NCBI GenBank assembly: GCA_031283395.1
Contig: JAITBV010000187.1
Coordinates: 1-6,842, forward strand
Length of the DNA stretch: 6,842 nucleotides
Reading direction: 5' to 3'
Source of the DNA: Candidatus Adiutrix sp.
GTDB lineage: Bacteria; Desulfobacterota; Desulfarculia; Adiutricales; Adiutricaceae
The position numbers and the translations under genes are program-made. This document shows, piece after piece, positions 6,094 to 6,842 of this stretch; position 1 is the first letter of the stretch; the number at the start of each line of letters is the position of its first letter. A model generated the notes under the pieces. The model was not told the origin of the DNA. It searched no databases and saw nothing but the letters and a program-made list of their open reading frames with translations.

Positions 6094-6842
6094 ATGCACG
6101 ACGCGCCTAAAGACCTCTCCTCCTATCACAAGTCCCTGCACGAAAGCCTGGAAAACGCCTTTCTGCGCAAGGCCCTGGACAAATTCGCCGTGGATTACCG
6201 CGCCAGCCGCACCGCCATTTTCCAGGATGTGCCGGAGCGCGAGATCATCGCCAAAATAGCCGCGGCCAAGGACGCCTCCTCCAAGCGGATGGACGAATTG
6301 TTCGGGCAGTTCAAAGAAGAGGCCGAAAACCGCGGGGCCAAGGTGCATTTCGCCAAAACGGCCGCCGAGGCCAACGAGATCATCGCCGGGATAGCGCGGG
6401 AGAACAAGGTCAAAACGATAGTCAAATCCAAGTCGATGACGGCGGAAGAGACGCTCCTGAACCACCGGCTGGAAAAGGACGGCCTTTCCATAGCGGAAAC
6501 GGATCTCGGCGAATGGATCATCCAGCTCCGCAACGAGCCGCCATCGCACATGGTCATGCCCGCCATCCACCTGCCCCGCGACGAGGTGGCCGAGGATTTT
6601 TCCCGCGCCACCAATGAAAAGCACGCCAAGGACATCGGCAAGCTCGTCAAGGTCTCCCGCCGCGAACTGCGCCGCAAGTTCATAGAAGCCGACATGGGCA
6701 TTTCCGGCGCGAACTTCGCCGTGGCCGAAACCGGCACCATCGCCATCGTCACCAACGAGGGCAACGGCCGCCTGGTGAACACCCTGCCCCGGGTGCACGT
6801 GGCGCTCATCGGCATCGACAAGCTCACCCCCACCCTGGAAGA
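6094..6842 (+). CDS. lutB: Lactate utilization iron-sulfur protein LutB (LldF/YkgF family), 3'-truncated
   Basis: LutB is the LUD plus ferredoxin subunit of the L-lactate dehydrogenase complex. The window ends after 249 codons with the frame open; the family is usually about 470-480 residues, so roughly half is missing, including the expected two [4Fe-4S] motifs. Visible landmarks are the helical N-terminus (FLRKALDKFAVDYR), VKSKSMTAEE (110-119), DLGEWIIQL (137-145), PSHMVMPAIH, and NFAVAETGTIAIVTNEGNGRL (about 207-227) followed by TLPRVHVALIGIDKL, the canonical LUD motif. GGAGG at 6082-6086 lies 7 nt before the ATG, inside the last codons of lutC. Gene order lutC-lutB is reversed relative to Bacillus lutABC. 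Whether a lutA follows, or a CCG module is fused to the C-terminus, cannot be seen. Confidence 0.94.
   Translation, partial: MHDAPKDLSSYHKSLHESLENAFLRKALDKFAVDYRASRTAIFQDVPEREIIAKIAAAKDASSKRMDELFGQFKEEAENRGAKVHFAKTAAEANEIIAGIARENKVKTIVKSKSMTAEETLLNHRLEKDGLSIAETDLGEWIIQLRNEPPSHMVMPAIHLPRDEVAEDFSRATNEKHAKDIGKLVKVSRRELRRKFIEADMGISGANFAVAETGTIAIVTNEGNGRLVNTLPRVHVALIGIDKLTPTLE

Noticed and set aside
5452..6798. Long open frame on the - strand (448 residues) opposite lutC-lutB
   Set aside because: It lies wholly antisense to two clearly conserved genes; its product is low-complexity (Gly/Ala/Val/Leu then Ser/Arg/Ala) with no recognisable domain. It reflects the rarity of stops opposite GC-rich codons.

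Overview
The window is about 6.8 kb of GC-rich bacterial chromosome, densely packed and with every recognisable gene on the + strand. Gene content (a GlcD/GlcF-type lactate oxidase pair next to LutC/LutB, an orphan CheW, and a zinc-ribbon membrane protein coupled to tatC) and base composition suggest a deltaproteobacterium sensu lato (Desulfobacterota or relatives), perhaps a lactate-oxidising sulfate reducer. This is inference from gene content; there is no rRNA or other direct taxonomic marker.

Region 1 (1-2017) is a tight gene string. It begins with the 3' part of a gene for a protein with a Pro/Gln/Ala-rich linker, an MJ0042-like zinc ribbon and one C-terminal membrane segment. tatC (twin-arginine translocase core subunit) follows with a 4-nt overlap, then proC (pyrroline-5-carboxylate reductase) with a 14-nt overlap. 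The overlaps point to co-transcription and translational coupling. Functionally the three look unrelated.

Region 2 (2018-2757) holds a single-gene unit: a possible promoter and small hairpin, a lone cheW chemotaxis coupling gene, and a strong intrinsic terminator 5 nt after its stop codon. A consensus-like sigma-70 promoter starts 4 nt after the terminator T-tract, so the 105-bp gap both insulates and restarts transcription.

Region 3 (2758-6842) is a lactate / 2-hydroxyacid oxidation operon: glcD-like FAD oxidase, glcF-like Fe-S subunit with two CCG domains, lutC (LUD domain) and lutB (LUD plus, expected beyond the window, ferredoxin domains; cut by the right edge). Gaps are 3, 16 and 2 nt. 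The first two genes would form a membrane-associated FAD/Fe-S dehydrogenase for D-lactate or glycolate. LutC and LutB belong to the L-lactate dehydrogenase LutABC/LldEFG. Together they would let the cell oxidise both lactate enantiomers to pyruvate and pass the electrons to the respiratory chain. No lutA/lldE, permease or regulator is visible; they may lie to the right.

I see no tRNA, rRNA, CRISPR array, insertion sequence or integration site. I did not find a clearly new system. The points most worth a second look are the GlcDF + LutCB gene combination, the divergent LUD motif of LutC, a Glu-to-Gln change at a key TatC position, and a 12-C homopolymer inside the first gene.
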